Notes: generated from the letters alone by a model not told the origin. A stretch of DNA of 64,000 bases from Trichocoleus sp. FACHB-46 (GCF_014695385.1 NZ_JACJOD010000014.1:230026-294025); one strand, 5' to 3'; counted from the first letter of the stretch, positions 9,007-18,200 are shown. Translations and numbers: made by a program.

Positions 9007-9132
9007 TTATTTCTGCACTTTAGAAGGCTCTTGACTACTAGGTGGAGTTGGCAAAATGGATTTCACCTGACCATCAGAAGGCTGAGATAATTTAGCACCA
9101 GTTTGATAAGGAATGGCAAATTCGGGTTTCAT
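9007..9132 (-). CDS. Possible 41-residue peptide
   Basis: An ATG frame on the minus strand encodes 41 residues starting MKPEFAIPYQTG and rich in Pro, Ser and Gln, with no hydrophobic segment. It is the main open frame in the 388-base spacer between the antiporter and the TrkA-like gene; the rest of the spacer holds only the terminator above. No Shine-Dalgarno sequence is visible and no family is recognised, so it may be chance. Conservation in related genomes would decide. Confidence 0.3.
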   Translation of the reverse strand: MKPEFAIPYQTGAKLSQPSDGQVKSILPTPPSSQEPSKVQK

Positions 9133-9282
9133 AAGTAATAAGGGTGTTTGTTATTAGATATTTCAGGTTTCATGTTAGTAGTTTGAGCCCCCAGATTTTC
9201 TCTATCTCAAGCATTGTGATGCAAGGCTAACTCCATGTAGGAGTTCCACCTCATGACATATCTCCTTCAAAAGGCTTTTGTA

Positions 9283-9960
9283 TCAAGTGCAGCCCTGCAC
9301 AAAATCAATCACCTCATGCAGGGTTCCTGGCTTAGTGACAATCAAAATGGTTGATCCGGGTTCTAACACGGTGCTGCCGTTGGGGATTTTCAGCGAGGTT
9401 TGCGGGTGGGTTTGATAGCCAATGATCAAAGATCCGGTCGGAAAGCGTTGATCTTGCGCCACTTCTGCCACACTGCGCCCGACCACATGACATTGGTTGG
9501 GAATCGCTAGCTTTAATACTTCAATCTGGCCTTGCTCAAAGTGCATGATCGATTCCACCTCTGGATATTCGATCGCATTCACCATTGTCGATACCGCTAG
9601 CTCGATCGCATTGATCACATGCGTCGCTCCAGCAATGCGGTAGGGTTCACCAAAGTCTCGATGCCGCATCCGCACCATGATTTGCGGCACCCCGTAATGC
9701 TTACCTAAAGTAGCCATTGCCAAATTCAGGGCATCATCCCGTAAGACCGCAGCCAAAGCATCGGCTTTGCGAATTCCCGCTTCCAGCAAAACTTCTGTGC
9801 TGACAGCACTGCCTTCAAAAGCCATGACTCCCACTTGCTCGCGGGCGTAGCGGCAAGCCACTGGGTCAATGTCTATCACCGCCACCGTATGTCCTAAATC
9901 CACCAATCTCTGGGCCAAGTTAAGCCCGATTAGCCCTGCTCCCCCAATCAGTACGTACAT
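9283..9960 (-). CDS. TrkA/RCK-type potassium uptake regulator
   Basis: The 225-residue soluble protein has an N-terminal Rossmann RCK_N domain (GGAGLIGLNLAQRL at about residues 6-19, then VIDIDP with the acidic residue that binds NAD ribose) and a C-terminal RCK_C domain (about 140-222). Such proteins gate K+ channels or Trk/Ktr transporters in response to nucleotides. No transporter subunit adjoins it on the same strand. The divergent neighbour at 10123 is itself a K+ channel with its own RCK domains, so shared K+ homeostasis is a reasonable inference. The start is an ATG. Confidence 0.87.
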   Translation of the reverse strand: MYVLIGGAGLIGLNLAQRLVDLGHTVAVIDIDPVACRYAREQVGVMAFEGSAVSTEVLLEAGIRKADALAAVLRDDALNLAMATLGKHYGVPQIMVRMRHRDFGEPYRIAGATHVINAIELAVSTMVNAIEYPEVESIMHFEQGQIEVLKLAIPNQCHVVGRSVAEVAQDQRFPTGSLIIGYQTHPQTSLKIPNGSTVLEPGSTILIVTKPGTLHEVIDFVQGCT

Positions 9961-10122
9961 TGCTTTCCCTTGATGAAGGCCCCTTGCTTTACTTTACAAG
10001 TTGTCAACAACTCGCGGCTGTACCACGAGTCACCTGTCCTAGAGAGAGGAGCTCGCAACGTTTTTGCACCACACCCCTCGATCGCGGGTATTCTGCAAAC
10101 AGAGACCCTTTAGCGTTGCTAT

Positions 10123-11211
10123 GTGAATCCCGATAACCTCTTTAACTCTCAAGCCACCATTGAGCAAAGATATCGACGCATCAAAGCTGAATTGATCGGC
10201 GGCGCGATCGCTCTCATGGGAGTGTTTCTGATTGGCACGGTTTGGTATTGCTGGGTTGAGGGGTGGCGCTGGCTGGATGCTGCCTACATGACCGTGATCA
10301 CCCTAGCGACCGTTGGCTTTATGGAAGTCCATGAGCTGGGCGATCGCGGACGGTTATTTACTATCATCTTGATTTTGATGGGAGTGGTGGCGATCGGCTA
10401 TATCGTCAATCGGTTCACAGAAGCATTGATTCAAGGGTACTTTCAAGCAGGACTGCGGTTACAGCAGCGACGGCGCATCATGGAATCACTGACACAACAC
10501 TATATTCTCTGTGGCTTTGGGCGAACGGGTCGTCAGATTGCCTTGGAGTTTAAGGCCGAGGGCATCCCCTTTATTGCCATTGATTCTGATCTGGCGGAGG
10601 TGCACGAAGCGCAGGAGCTAGGCTATGTGGCCATTCAAGGCGATGCCACGCTCGACGAGGTACTAACTGGGGTGGGGATTGAGCGAGCCGTTTGTTTGGT
10701 AGCAGCTTTGCCTTCCGATGCCGAGAATCTCTACACCGTGCTTTCGGCCAAAACTCTGAATCCGCAAGTCCGGGCGATCGCCAGAGCCAGCACCGAAGAA
10801 GCCCTCAAAAAGCTACAACGAGGGGGTGCAGATGCCGTCGTATCGCCTTACATCACGGGCGGTAAACGCATGGCCGCCGCTGCCCTCAGACCTCAGGTGA
10901 TGGATTTTGTCGATGGTATTTTGACTGGGACAGACCGAGCATTCTACATGGAGGAGTGTTTGCTAGAGCCAGGCACTTGCCCCTATGTCGGCCAAACTCT
11001 ACGCGAAGCTCGTCTGCGATCGCAAACCGGAGCCTTAGTGCTAGCGATTCGTCGGGCCGACGGTAGCTTGATTGCAGGTCCCACTGCCGACACCACCTTG
11101 ATGACCGGAGATGTGCTCATTTCTATGGGAACCGCCGAGCAACTGCGCGAACTCAATCAAGTCCTGGGTCCAATTCGCCACCGCGTGCCCCGCCTCCCCA
11201 AGCACACCTAA
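10123..11211 (+). CDS. Two-TM potassium channel with RCK domains
   Basis: The 362-residue protein has two membrane segments (about 25-45 and 79-95) around a pore loop, then a Rossmann RCK_N domain (ILCGFGRTGRQIALEF at about 133-148) and an RCK_C domain (about 280-350), the MthK-like layout. The pore reads TLATVGFMEV: the TVGF core is present at about 63-66, but the following residue, usually Gly, is Met. It should pass K+ under ligand control. The start is a GTG at 10123. The stop overlaps the end of the convergent zinc-ribbon gene by four bases. Confidence 0.88.
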   Translation: MNPDNLFNSQATIEQRYRRIKAELIGGAIALMGVFLIGTVWYCWVEGWRWLDAAYMTVITLATVGFMEVHELGDRGRLFTIILILMGVVAIGYIVNRFTEALIQGYFQAGLRLQQRRRIMESLTQHYILCGFGRTGRQIALEFKAEGIPFIAIDSDLAEVHEAQELGYVAIQGDATLDEVLTGVGIERAVCLVAALPSDAENLYTVLSAKTLNPQVRAIARASTEEALKKLQRGGADAVVSPYITGGKRMAAAALRPQVMDFVDGILTGTDRAFYMEECLLEPGTCPYVGQTLREARLRSQTGALVLAIRRADGSLIAGPTADTTLMTGDVLISMGTAEQLRELNQVLGPIRHRVPRLPKHT

Positions 11212-11873
11212 GGTGCGGTTAAAGCATGACCACATTGAGCACAAAAGCGATCGCTGAGGCTAACTGCTTTGCCACACTGCGAGCAGAAGCGCTGGGCTGA
11301 TTCGGTGGAGGAAGGTGCGGGAGCGGGAGCAGGAGTTAAAGGAGTTGAAGTGACGGGAGGGGTGCCAATCTGCATTTGCAGATTGCCCATTCGCATCTGC
11401 ATGGGTTCTAGCTGCATTTGCATATCTCCCATCTGCATAGGTGGCATAGACGGCAGCGGCGACATCGGTGGCAGGGGTGATAGCGGAGAGATCGGCAGCA
11501 TGGGTGGCATAGATGATGCCGCAGCAGCACCAGTATTGGTTCCAGCCACTGGTTGGAGTGGTAAAGTTTCTGCCCCTGTCAAGCTGGGTGGCGCAGTCAA
11601 CAGATTGAGCCTGCCCCCTGCCAATTGCACAAAGAACTGGCCTTGAGCCGATTCAATCCGCAAGATCCAGCCAGCCGGAGTTCGGAATAAGGTGGGCGGC
11701 ACCACCCAATGACCTGTGGTGAGGCTAGTCCACTGACTCTGCTGCTGACTAGAACTGGCGCTGGTCAAGGCGATCGCAGTTTGGGTTCCTACGTTCTCGA
11801 CCTGGAGTTGCTCGGTACTGCTGAGATTGCCAATGTAAGCCATAGAAAGATTAAGCATGGCGATCGCGTTCAT
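11208..11873 (-). CDS. Zinc-ribbon protein with Met/Gln-rich linker
   Basis: The protein is about 221 residues. Its N-terminal half (about 1-105) resembles a small beta-rich domain with no family I recognise. The middle (about 115-190) is low complexity: Pro/Ser/Met runs, then MQM/QMQ repeats. The last 26 residues form a zinc-ribbon knuckle pair, FCSQCGKAV and RFCAQCGHAL, with four Cys in CxxC pairs. This architecture is common in bacterial adaptor-like zinc_ribbon_2 proteins of unknown function. A TTG at 11879 is two codons upstream of the ATG used, and later ATGs are also possible. Its stop overlaps the K+ channel stop, so the two genes converge. Confidence 0.7.
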   Translation of the reverse strand: MNAIAMLNLSMAYIGNLSSTEQLQVENVGTQTAIALTSASSSQQQSQWTSLTTGHWVVPPTLFRTPAGWILRIESAQGQFFVQLAGGRLNLLTAPPSLTGAETLPLQPVAGTNTGAAAASSMPPMLPISPLSPLPPMSPLPSMPPMQMGDMQMQLEPMQMRMGNLQMQIGTPPVTSTPLTPAPAPAPSSTESAQRFCSQCGKAVSLSDRFCAQCGHALTAP

Positions 11874-12078
11874 TAGCAAGTTAACGTGGAAGTTCGGAGA
11901 ACGGGTATTAAGATTCCCTAGAAAAGTTTCGGGCAGGTTTCAGGAACAGCGGCGAGTGATAGAAATTGTTATTTGACTCTAAAGCGTTCTAAAGAAGATT
12001 CCGTATCAGCGGCTACAGTATCGAACTCTCTCAGCCTCTATCAAGGATGAATGACTCCAGCAAGGTGGGTGGTTTGCC

Positions 12079-13512
12079 GTGCGATTTGATCACTATGATC
12101 CAGAGGGTTTTTATGACGAGTTGTTTATTGCCAAAAGTAAGCCCCGTCCGGAAGCCACCCTCTTAATCGAGCGGTTTAATTCTTTCTCCGCTAGTGAAAT
12201 CAAACGTCGCCAGCAATCTGCCCAGATCGCCTTGATGAAGTTGGGCGTAACGTTCAATGTCTATAGCGATGGTCAGGGCACCGAGCGCATCATGCCCTTT
12301 GACATCATTCCCCGCATTGTCTCGGCGCAGGAATGGAAAGAACTAGAACAAGGCTTAAAGCAACGCATCTACGCGCTGAACTTGTTTCTGCATGACATCT
12401 ATAACGAGCAAAAAATTCTGCGGGATAGTGTGATTCCGGCAGAGCTGATTTATTCAGCCACCGGATTTCTCAAGCCTTGCCTGGGATTAAACCCGCCGGG
12501 AGGGATTTGGTGCCACATCACCGGGACTGATTTGGTACGCGATCGCGATGGTCGCTGGTATGTGCTGGAAGACAACCTCCGCTGTCCTTCTGGCGTGTCC
12601 TATGTGCTAGAAAATCGCCGCGTCATGAAGAGTACTTTCCCGCAACTCTTCAACACCATGCCGATTCAGCCCGTAGAGGACTACTCCAGTCACCTGCTAG
12701 AAACCTTGCTGAATCTAGCCCCAGAGCATCTGAGCGATCCTACCGTGGTGGTGCTGAGTCCTGGCATCTATAACTCAGCCTACTTTGAGCATTCCTTTCT
12801 GGCTCAGCAAATGGGCGTGCAACTGGTGGAAGGGCGAGATCTAGTCGTGGCGGATGGCTATCTACAAATGCGGACCACCAAAGGGTTGCAGCGCGTGGAT
12901 GTAATCTACCGCCGCATTGATGATGATTTTATTGATCCCCAAGCCTTCCGCTCAGACTCGTTGCTCGGTGTTCCCGGACTGATGGAAGTGTACCGCTCTG
13001 GGCGAGTGGGGCTAGCTAATGCGCTAGGGACAGGCGTGGCTGACGATAAAGTCATCTACGCCTATGTGCCGCAGATTATCCGTTACTACTTGGGCGAAGA
13101 CCCCATTCTCGCCAACGTGCCGACTTATCTGTGCTGGGAACCCCAACAACAAAGCCACGTTTTGGCTAACCTGGACAAACTAGTGGTCAAAGCTGCGAAT
13201 GAGTCGGGGGGATATGGCATGTTGATTGGTTCCCAAGCCTCGGCAGCAGAGCGGGAAGCCTTTGCCGAGAAAATTAAGGCTAGCCCCCGCAATTACATCG
13301 CTCAGCCCACCCTTTGTCTCTCCCGAGTGCCTACCTTGATGGAAGAGCAAATCGAAGGTTGCCACGTCGATCTGCGCCCCTACATTCTCTACGGCAAAAA
13401 CATTTATGTCAGTCCTGGCGGTTTAACCAGGGTGGCGTTGCGAAAAGGCTCTCTCGTCGTCAACTCCTCGCAGGGCGGCGGTAGCAAAGATACTTGGGTG
13501 GTCTGCAAGTAA
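12079..13512 (+). CDS. Circularly permuted ATP-grasp protein (COG2308)
   Basis: The 477-residue protein belongs to the circularly permuted ATP-grasp family. Family marks are the N-terminal [14 protein letters not shown] segment, [29 protein letters not shown] middle motifs (about residues 145-175), and C-terminal [16 protein letters not shown] and DLRPYILYG segments that bind ATP. ATP-grasp enzymes form acid-amine bonds through acyl phosphates; for this clade peptide-like ligation has been predicted but the product is not established. It is 13 bases before an alpha-E gene and precedes a transglutaminase-like gene, the conserved partner set. The start is a GTG at 12079. Confidence 0.9.
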   Translation: MRFDHYDPEGFYDELFIAKSKPRPEATLLIERFNSFSASEIKRRQQSAQIALMKLGVTFNVYSDGQGTERIMPFDIIPRIVSAQEWKELEQGLKQRIYALNLFLHDIYNEQKILRDSVIPAELIYSATGFLKPCLGLNPPGGIWCHITGTDLVRDRDGRWYVLEDNLRCPSGVSYVLENRRVMKSTFPQLFNTMPIQPVEDYSSHLLETLLNLAPEHLSDPTVVVLSPGIYNSAYFEHSFLAQQMGVQLVEGRDLVVADGYLQMRTTKGLQRVDVIYRRIDDDFIDPQAFRSDSLLGVPGLMEVYRSGRVGLANALGTGVADDKVIYAYVPQIIRYYLGEDPILANVPTYLCWEPQQQSHVLANLDKLVVKAANESGGYGMLIGSQASAAEREAFAEKIKASPRNYIAQPTLCLSRVPTLMEEQIEGCHVDLRPYILYGKNIYVSPGGLTRVALRKGSLVVNSSQGGGSKDTWVVCK

Positions 13513-13525
13513 GGAGATAAAAGTG

Positions 13526-14476
13526 ATGCTCAGTCGAGTTGCAGATTCAATTTATTGGCTGAATCGCTATGTGGAACGAGCCGAAAATGTTGCTCGTTTT
13601 ATTGAAGTGAATCTGAATTTATTGCTAGATTCTCCCCCTGGGGTAACTCAGCAATGGGAACCTCTAATCCTGACCACAGGTGATTTGCCTTTGTTTCAAC
13701 AACGCTATGGTGAGGCGACCGCAGAGAATGTGATGCGGTTTCTCACCTTCGATCGCCACTATCCTAATTCCATCCTCTCTTGTCTGTCAGCAGCGCGCGA
13801 GAATGCCCGTTCTGTGCGTGAGGTGATCTCCTCCGAGATGTGGCAGCAGCTGAATGCCTTCTACTTTATGGTGAAAGAGGCGGCTGAGACAGATTCGCTG
13901 CCAGAGTGGCAGGACTTCTTTACTGAGGTAAAAATGTCTAGTCACTTATTCGCAGGCATCATGGATGCCACGATGACCCACGGCGAAGGTTGGCACTTTG
14001 GGCAGATTGGTCGCTTGTTAGAAAGAGCTGACAAAACAGCGCGGATTCTGGATGTGAAGTACTTCATCTTGCTCCCCTCCGCCAAAGATGTGGGCACCAC
14101 CTTGGATGAGTTGCAATGGATGGCGTTGCTCAGATCAGCGAGCGCTTATGAAATGTACCGTAAGCGGCAGCGGCACCGAATCAACCCCACTGCCGTAGCG
14201 GAGTTTCTGATTCTCGATCGCGAATTTCCCCGGTCGATTCAGTTTTGCATCCTGCAAGCGGAGCGATCGCTGCATCGCATTACGGGCACCCCAACCGGAA
14301 CCTGGAGCAATCCGACTGAGCGGGCAGTGGGACGGTTACGATCTGAACTCGGCTACCTGACGATTGACGACATCATTGAAGCAGGGTTACATGAGTTTTT
14401 AGATAAAATTCAGCGACAACTGAATGACATTGGCGAAAAAGTCTTTTCTACCTTTGTCGCCGTCAATCCGGTATAA
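13526..14476 (+). CDS. Alpha-E domain protein (COG2307)
   Basis: The 316-residue, mostly helical protein matches the alpha-E (DUF403) family. It begins MLSRVADSIYWLNRYVERAE, the family hallmark, and later has HFGQIGRLLERADKTARILD and the LILDREFPRSIQFCI segment. Alpha-E genes nearly always sit beside the COG2308 ATP-grasp gene, and the product may form a scaffold or partner for it; no activity is demonstrated. The ATG at 13526 is preceded by AAGGAG at 13511-13516. It is 13 bases after the ATP-grasp stop and about 30 bases before the transglutaminase gene, so it is the middle gene of a three-gene operon. Confidence 0.9.
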   Translation: MLSRVADSIYWLNRYVERAENVARFIEVNLNLLLDSPPGVTQQWEPLILTTGDLPLFQQRYGEATAENVMRFLTFDRHYPNSILSCLSAARENARSVREVISSEMWQQLNAFYFMVKEAAETDSLPEWQDFFTEVKMSSHLFAGIMDATMTHGEGWHFGQIGRLLERADKTARILDVKYFILLPSAKDVGTTLDELQWMALLRSASAYEMYRKRQRHRINPTAVAEFLILDREFPRSIQFCILQAERSLHRITGTPTGTWSNPTERAVGRLRSELGYLTIDDIIEAGLHEFLDKIQRQLNDIGEKVFSTFVAVNPV

Positions 14477-14506
14477 GCATTGGCCCCTCACTCCTCCTGA
14501 CTTTCC

Positions 14507-15409
14507 TTGCATTACCAAATCGCCCACACCACTACCTACAGCTACAGTCAGCCTGTGACGCTGGCTCCGCACTTGGTCAGGCTGCGTCCCCGCTGTGATG
14601 CCAGCCAATCCTTGCAGTCCTTCTCGCTGGTGGTTGATCCCAAACCACTGGGCATCTCGCAGATCACGGATTTAGATGGCAATGCGGTGGTTAAGCTGTG
14701 GTTCCAGCAAGAGTTGACCGATCGCTTGCAGATTCAAGTGTTGTCGCAAGTTGAAACCCTCCGCAGCAACCCTTTCGACTATTTGATGGAGGCTTGGGCG
14801 CTGAAGTTGCCGATTGATTATCCTGCCTCCCTCCATACACAGCTCAAACCCTACCTAAGCGGGCAAACGCTGCATTACTCCACCAGCCTTGATCCCGTCG
14901 CCGTGAAATTGGCCCAGGAGATCCATCAAGCGACTGGAGGAGATGCGATCGCGTTTCTCTCCGAGCTGAGTCAACGCATTCACCAAACCTGTAAACATAC
15001 GATTCGAGAATTTGGCGAACCCCTAGCACCAGGGATCACCTGGGCGCAACGCTTAGGCTCCTGCCGCGATTTGACCGTGTTGTTTATGGAAGCTTGTCGG
15101 GCGATGGGGTTGGCGGCGCGGTTTGTCAGCGGCTACGAAGCGGGCGATCACCAAGCTACCGAGAGACATCTCCATGCTTGGGCAGAAGTATATCTCCCTG
15201 GAGCAGGCTGGCGTGGCTACGATCCCACCCAAGGTTTAGCCGTAGCCGATCATCATATTGCCTTGGTTGCCAGTGCAGCTCCAGCTTACGCAGCTCCCAT
15301 TTCTGGGACGTTGAATCGAGCGGGTGCAGTGCAATCTAGCCTGAAATACCACCTATCGATTCAAGCCCGCACAGACTTTGGGCTATCCCAATTTGCCACG
15401 AATGCTTAA
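14507..15409 (+). CDS. Transglutaminase-like family protein
   Basis: The 300-residue protein has an N-terminal beta domain opening with HYQIAHTTTYSYSQPV (the bacterial transglutaminase N-domain) and a C-terminal papain-like transglutaminase core. The likely triad is Cys186 in GSCRDL, His223 in HLHAWAEV and Asp239 in YDPTQG. Such proteins are thought to act as peptidases or amide-bond transferases in the ATP-grasp/alpha-E cluster. The start is a TTG at 14507: it gives the usual family N-terminus and no ATG is available. The gene ends seven bases before the stop of the convergent Anbu peptidase. Confidence 0.9.
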   Translation: MHYQIAHTTTYSYSQPVTLAPHLVRLRPRCDASQSLQSFSLVVDPKPLGISQITDLDGNAVVKLWFQQELTDRLQIQVLSQVETLRSNPFDYLMEAWALKLPIDYPASLHTQLKPYLSGQTLHYSTSLDPVAVKLAQEIHQATGGDAIAFLSELSQRIHQTCKHTIREFGEPLAPGITWAQRLGSCRDLTVLFMEACRAMGLAARFVSGYEAGDHQATERHLHAWAEVYLPGAGWRGYDPTQGLAVADHHIALVASAAPAYAAPISGTLNRAGAVQSSLKYHLSIQARTDFGLSQFATNA

Positions 15410-15415
15410 CAGCTT

Positions 15416-16183
15416 TTAGTCGATAGGGATATCTTCGTTTGAGTCTTGCAGGGCGTGCTCCCACTCAATCTCTGGCATACATTCAAAGGCTTGACGCAAA
15501 CAGGCTTCCCAATGTCTGCGAATTTGAGCTAAGTAAGGTGCGCCAATCCGGAGCCGCAGTTCATGCTTGATCCGGAAGCTATTAATTTCATACATGACCA
15601 AGCTGATCGGCGGCCCCACCGAGATATTGGATTTCATGGTGGAGTCAATCGATAGCAAGGCACATTTAGCCGCTGCTTCTAGAGGCGTCTCAAAGGTCAA
15701 GGTGCGATCGAGAATCGGCTTGCCATATTTAGTTTCGCCGATTTGCAAAAATGGGGTGTCTTTAGTGGCGTGGATGCAGTTGCCCTGACTGTAAATCATA
15801 TACAGCTCTGGCTCTTGCCCTTTGATCTGTCCGCCGAGAATCACGGTACAGGTGGCATCAATGCCATCTTGCTGCAACCAAGAGCGGTCTTGCTCCTGAA
15901 TTTGGCGCAGCTTTTCGCCGATGTAACGGGCAATCTCATAGAAGTTGGGCAAGGTATGAAGATTCACTTCTGCCCCAGACTGGAGGTCTTGCCGCAGCAG
16001 GGTTAAAGCGCCTTGCGTCACCGACAAATTCCCTGAGGTGCAGAGCAGCAGAATCCGCTCTCCGGGCTGAGACAGGTCAAACAGTTTTTGGTAGGTGGAG
16101 ATGTAGTCAACGCCAGCATTGGTGCGCGAGTCCGCAGCCATGACCAAACCAAATTTAGTCAGGATTCCCAGACAGTAAGTCAC
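15416..16183 (-). CDS. Anbu-type proteasome-like peptidase
   Basis: The protein is 255 residues, an Ntn-hydrolase of the proteasome beta/HslV superfamily in the Anbu clade (COG3484). Counting from the Thr exposed after Met removal: Thr1, Asp17 in AADSRTNAG and Lys32 in STYQKLF form the catalytic set. The GTG at 16183 is chosen because it puts Thr directly after the initiator (TYCLGILTKFGLVMAADS); the frame extends 36 codons further upstream, which would bury the nucleophile. No ATPase partner gene is seen. It converges on the ATP-grasp, alpha-E and transglutaminase operon, a known gene association, so a joint role in making or trimming a peptide is inferred. Confidence 0.92.
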   Translation of the reverse strand: MTYCLGILTKFGLVMAADSRTNAGVDYISTYQKLFDLSQPGERILLLCTSGNLSVTQGALTLLRQDLQSGAEVNLHTLPNFYEIARYIGEKLRQIQEQDRSWLQQDGIDATCTVILGGQIKGQEPELYMIYSQGNCIHATKDTPFLQIGETKYGKPILDRTLTFETPLEAAAKCALLSIDSTMKSNISVGPPISLVMYEINSFRIKHELRLRIGAPYLAQIRRHWEACLRQAFECMPEIEWEHALQDSNEDIPID

Positions 16184-16328
16184 GGTGGGTTCGGGGATGA
16201 AGAATTTTCCTTGATTGTAGAGCCAGAGCCGTTCTGGGAAAACTTTTTTTAAGATGAGCGATCGCCTTAAAAGATTGGGACAAGCGATCACCCAACGAGT
16301 TGAGCTTCAAAATCATGCAGGATAGCCA

Positions 16329-17330
16329 ATGATTGTCAAAGAATTGGATGCTTTTGTCTCCCAAAATAAGTTTGCTAAGGCAGGGCGTACAGCCGAGGAG
16401 CAAATGGCATTCTACCTACGCCGCGCCTTTAGCGATGAGCAAAAGCTTTATGTGTTTAACGGGTTGCGTTTAGAGCAGGACAATGATGCGGCTCAAATTG
16501 ACCATTTGATCCTGCACCGACATGGAGTCGTAATTATTGAAAGTAAAAGTGTTTCAGAGCAAGTCGAAGTGAATCAACATGGCGAATGGATTCGTTGGTT
16601 CAACGGCACTCCTCAAGGAATGCCATCTCCTATTCAGCAAGCTCGTAGACAAGCAGACTTTCTGAAGAAATACCTGAATGACCATGCAGATAGACTACGA
16701 GGAAAAATTTTAGGGTTACAAACTTACTTTGGTGGCATGGGCCTAGATGTTCTCGTTGCAATTTCTGACTCTGGCATGATCAAGCGCTCTGAAGGAATAA
16801 CTTTAGAAGAGATTTCTAAGGCTGATCAAGTTGTAGAGCGAGTACAGGCAATCGTTGAAAAATATCGAAAAGCCAACAGCCTGTTTAGCCTCAATCTTAA
16901 AGATGCAGGCTACTGGTTCAATGACGAAGAACTGTCTAAGATAGCTGACTTCTTAGTTCAGCACCATCGGCCTTTAGGTCAACCCGTTTCTGAACCACCT
17001 TTAGTAGAAACGCCAAAGCTCAAAATTTCTCAGCTTGCTTCGCCCACTCAAGCAGCTACCTCCATACCAAAACTTCGTTTGTCGCCACAACCTAAAGAGG
17101 TCGTGGCTTCTCAGGCTCAAAGCTGCCAACATTGCCACAGCTCCCACTTGTCAGTCGAGTATGGCAAATATGGCTATTACTTGAAGTGCACTGAATGTAG
17201 CGGCAATACGTCAATTAAGGCAGTTTGCCCTGCTTGCAATGCCAAAGCAAAAATTCGCAAAAGTGGCAAACAGTTTTTCGCAGAGTGCGCTAGTTGTGAG
17301 ACATCTGCGTTATTTCATACAAATCCTTGA
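16329..17330 (+). CDS. NERD nuclease-like domain protein with C-terminal zinc ribbons
   Basis: The 333-residue protein has an N-terminal NERD domain (about 20-135). The pattern Glu24, Asp58 (QIDHLIL) and Glu71-Ser-Lys73 (VVIIESKS) matches the PD-(D/E)XK nuclease fold. A Pro/Ser-rich linker (about 215-265) follows. The last 70 residues have four CxxC pairs: CQHC, CTEC, CPAC and CASC, forming two topoisomerase-like zinc ribbons that may grip DNA. NERD proteins are thought to process nucleic acids, but targets are largely unknown. The ATG at 16329 is 145 bases from the divergent Anbu start. Confidence 0.85.
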   Translation: MIVKELDAFVSQNKFAKAGRTAEEQMAFYLRRAFSDEQKLYVFNGLRLEQDNDAAQIDHLILHRHGVVIIESKSVSEQVEVNQHGEWIRWFNGTPQGMPSPIQQARRQADFLKKYLNDHADRLRGKILGLQTYFGGMGLDVLVAISDSGMIKRSEGITLEEISKADQVVERVQAIVEKYRKANSLFSLNLKDAGYWFNDEELSKIADFLVQHHRPLGQPVSEPPLVETPKLKISQLASPTQAATSIPKLRLSPQPKEVVASQAQSCQHCHSSHLSVEYGKYGYYLKCTECSGNTSIKAVCPACNAKAKIRKSGKQFFAECASCETSALFHTNP

Positions 17331-17335
17331 GGCCG

Positions 17336-17542
17336 TTAGTCCAGCTTTAAAGCACTCGCAGGAACTTCATCCCAAGAATTGACCGTTCGCATCGTAGCAA
17401 CCCAACCTGCTTTTTTTTGGGTTTCGGTGAGGTTGCTCTCAAACGACTCATGGCAATCCTTGGCGTGATCTTCACTGCAAGAAGCGATGCAAGAGTAGAG
17501 GATGCCAGAGGGATCAATTTGTTCGTTTACCCAAATTGTCAT
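17336..17542 (-). CDS. Small Cys-containing hypothetical protein
   Basis: The 68-residue acidic protein starts MTIWVNEQIDPSGILYSCIA and contains three Cys (about 18, 22 and 30) and one pattern suggestive of a helix (SEDHAKDCHESFESNL). No family is recognised. Residue composition is protein-like, and a GGAG stands about ten bases before the ATG. It converges on the NERD gene with five bases between the stops. An opposite-strand frame at 17417 is treated as a shadow. Confidence 0.55.
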   Translation of the reverse strand: MTIWVNEQIDPSGILYSCIASCSEDHAKDCHESFESNLTETQKKAGWVATMRTVNSWDEVPASALKLD

Positions 17543-17684
17543 AGCGTCGTGTCTCCAAGCTTTGGGTTTACTATTCTATCTAAAAGAAATTTCTACAGGA
17601 CAAGACGGTTCAGAGCAAGAAAAATCGTATCCTTTTTAACAATTTCCCAGAATTTGTAATGGCAGGTGCCAAAACTTGTTGCGC

Positions 17685-18200
17685 TTAACTGAGTTGAGTT
17701 ATAGCAGGAGCGATCGCGGCCAAATTTGCCAGTGACTGACCCGTGACTCGACAAGTACGCCAATCGGGTAAAACATCGGCTCCCATCCGTTCATAAAACG
17801 CGATCGCTGGGGCATTCCAATCCAAAACGCTCCACTCTAGTCGACCACAATTTCGAGTGACTGCGAGTTGAGCTAGGTACGTCAGCAACGCTTTGCCAAT
17901 TCCTTGACCTCGGTACTCTGGCAGCACAAACAAATCTTCCAGATAAATTCCTGGCTGAGTCAAAAAGGTGGAATAGTTGTGAAAAAACAGCGCAAACCCC
18001 ACACCTTGAGCCGCCACTTCTGCCACCAGTGCTTCGGCATAAGGGCGATCGCCAAATAGATGCGACTCTAAAGTTGCTGGACTACCTACCACCTCATCAG
18101 ATAGTTTCTCGTACTCCGCCAAGGCTTGAATTAAGGCAAAAATAGTCGGAACATCGGCGGCGATCGCAGGACGCACCACACAAGCAGTAGACAAGGCCAT
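17685..18200 (-). CDS. GNAT family N-acetyltransferase
   Basis: The 171-residue protein has a complete GNAT fold: LEDLFVLPEYRGQGIGKALL (about 87-106) carries the acetyl-CoA pyrophosphate loop, and EWSVLDWNAPAIAFYERMGA (about 122-141) is the typical strand and helix of spermidine/spermine (diamine)-type acetyltransferases. The acceptor is unknown; polyamines or related amines are suggested only by similarity. It lies downstream of sigC on the same strand, with a hairpin in the 103-base gap, so it may be separately transcribed. The start is an ATG. Confidence 0.85.
   Translation of the reverse strand: MALSTACVVRPAIAADVPTIFALIQALAEYEKLSDEVVGSPATLESHLFGDRPYAEALVAEVAAQGVGFALFFHNYSTFLTQPGIYLEDLFVLPEYRGQGIGKALLTYLAQLAVTRNCGRLEWSVLDWNAPAIAFYERMGADVLPDWRTCRVTGQSLANLAAIAPAITQLS

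Noticed and set aside
11269..11646. Gly-rich plus-strand frame opposite the zinc-ribbon gene
   Set aside because: Antisense to the Pro/Met-rich linker; the zinc-ribbon Cys pattern supports the minus strand.
16184..16291. 36-codon upstream extension of the Anbu peptidase
   Set aside because: It would bury the catalytic Thr, and the family begins at the GTG at 16183.
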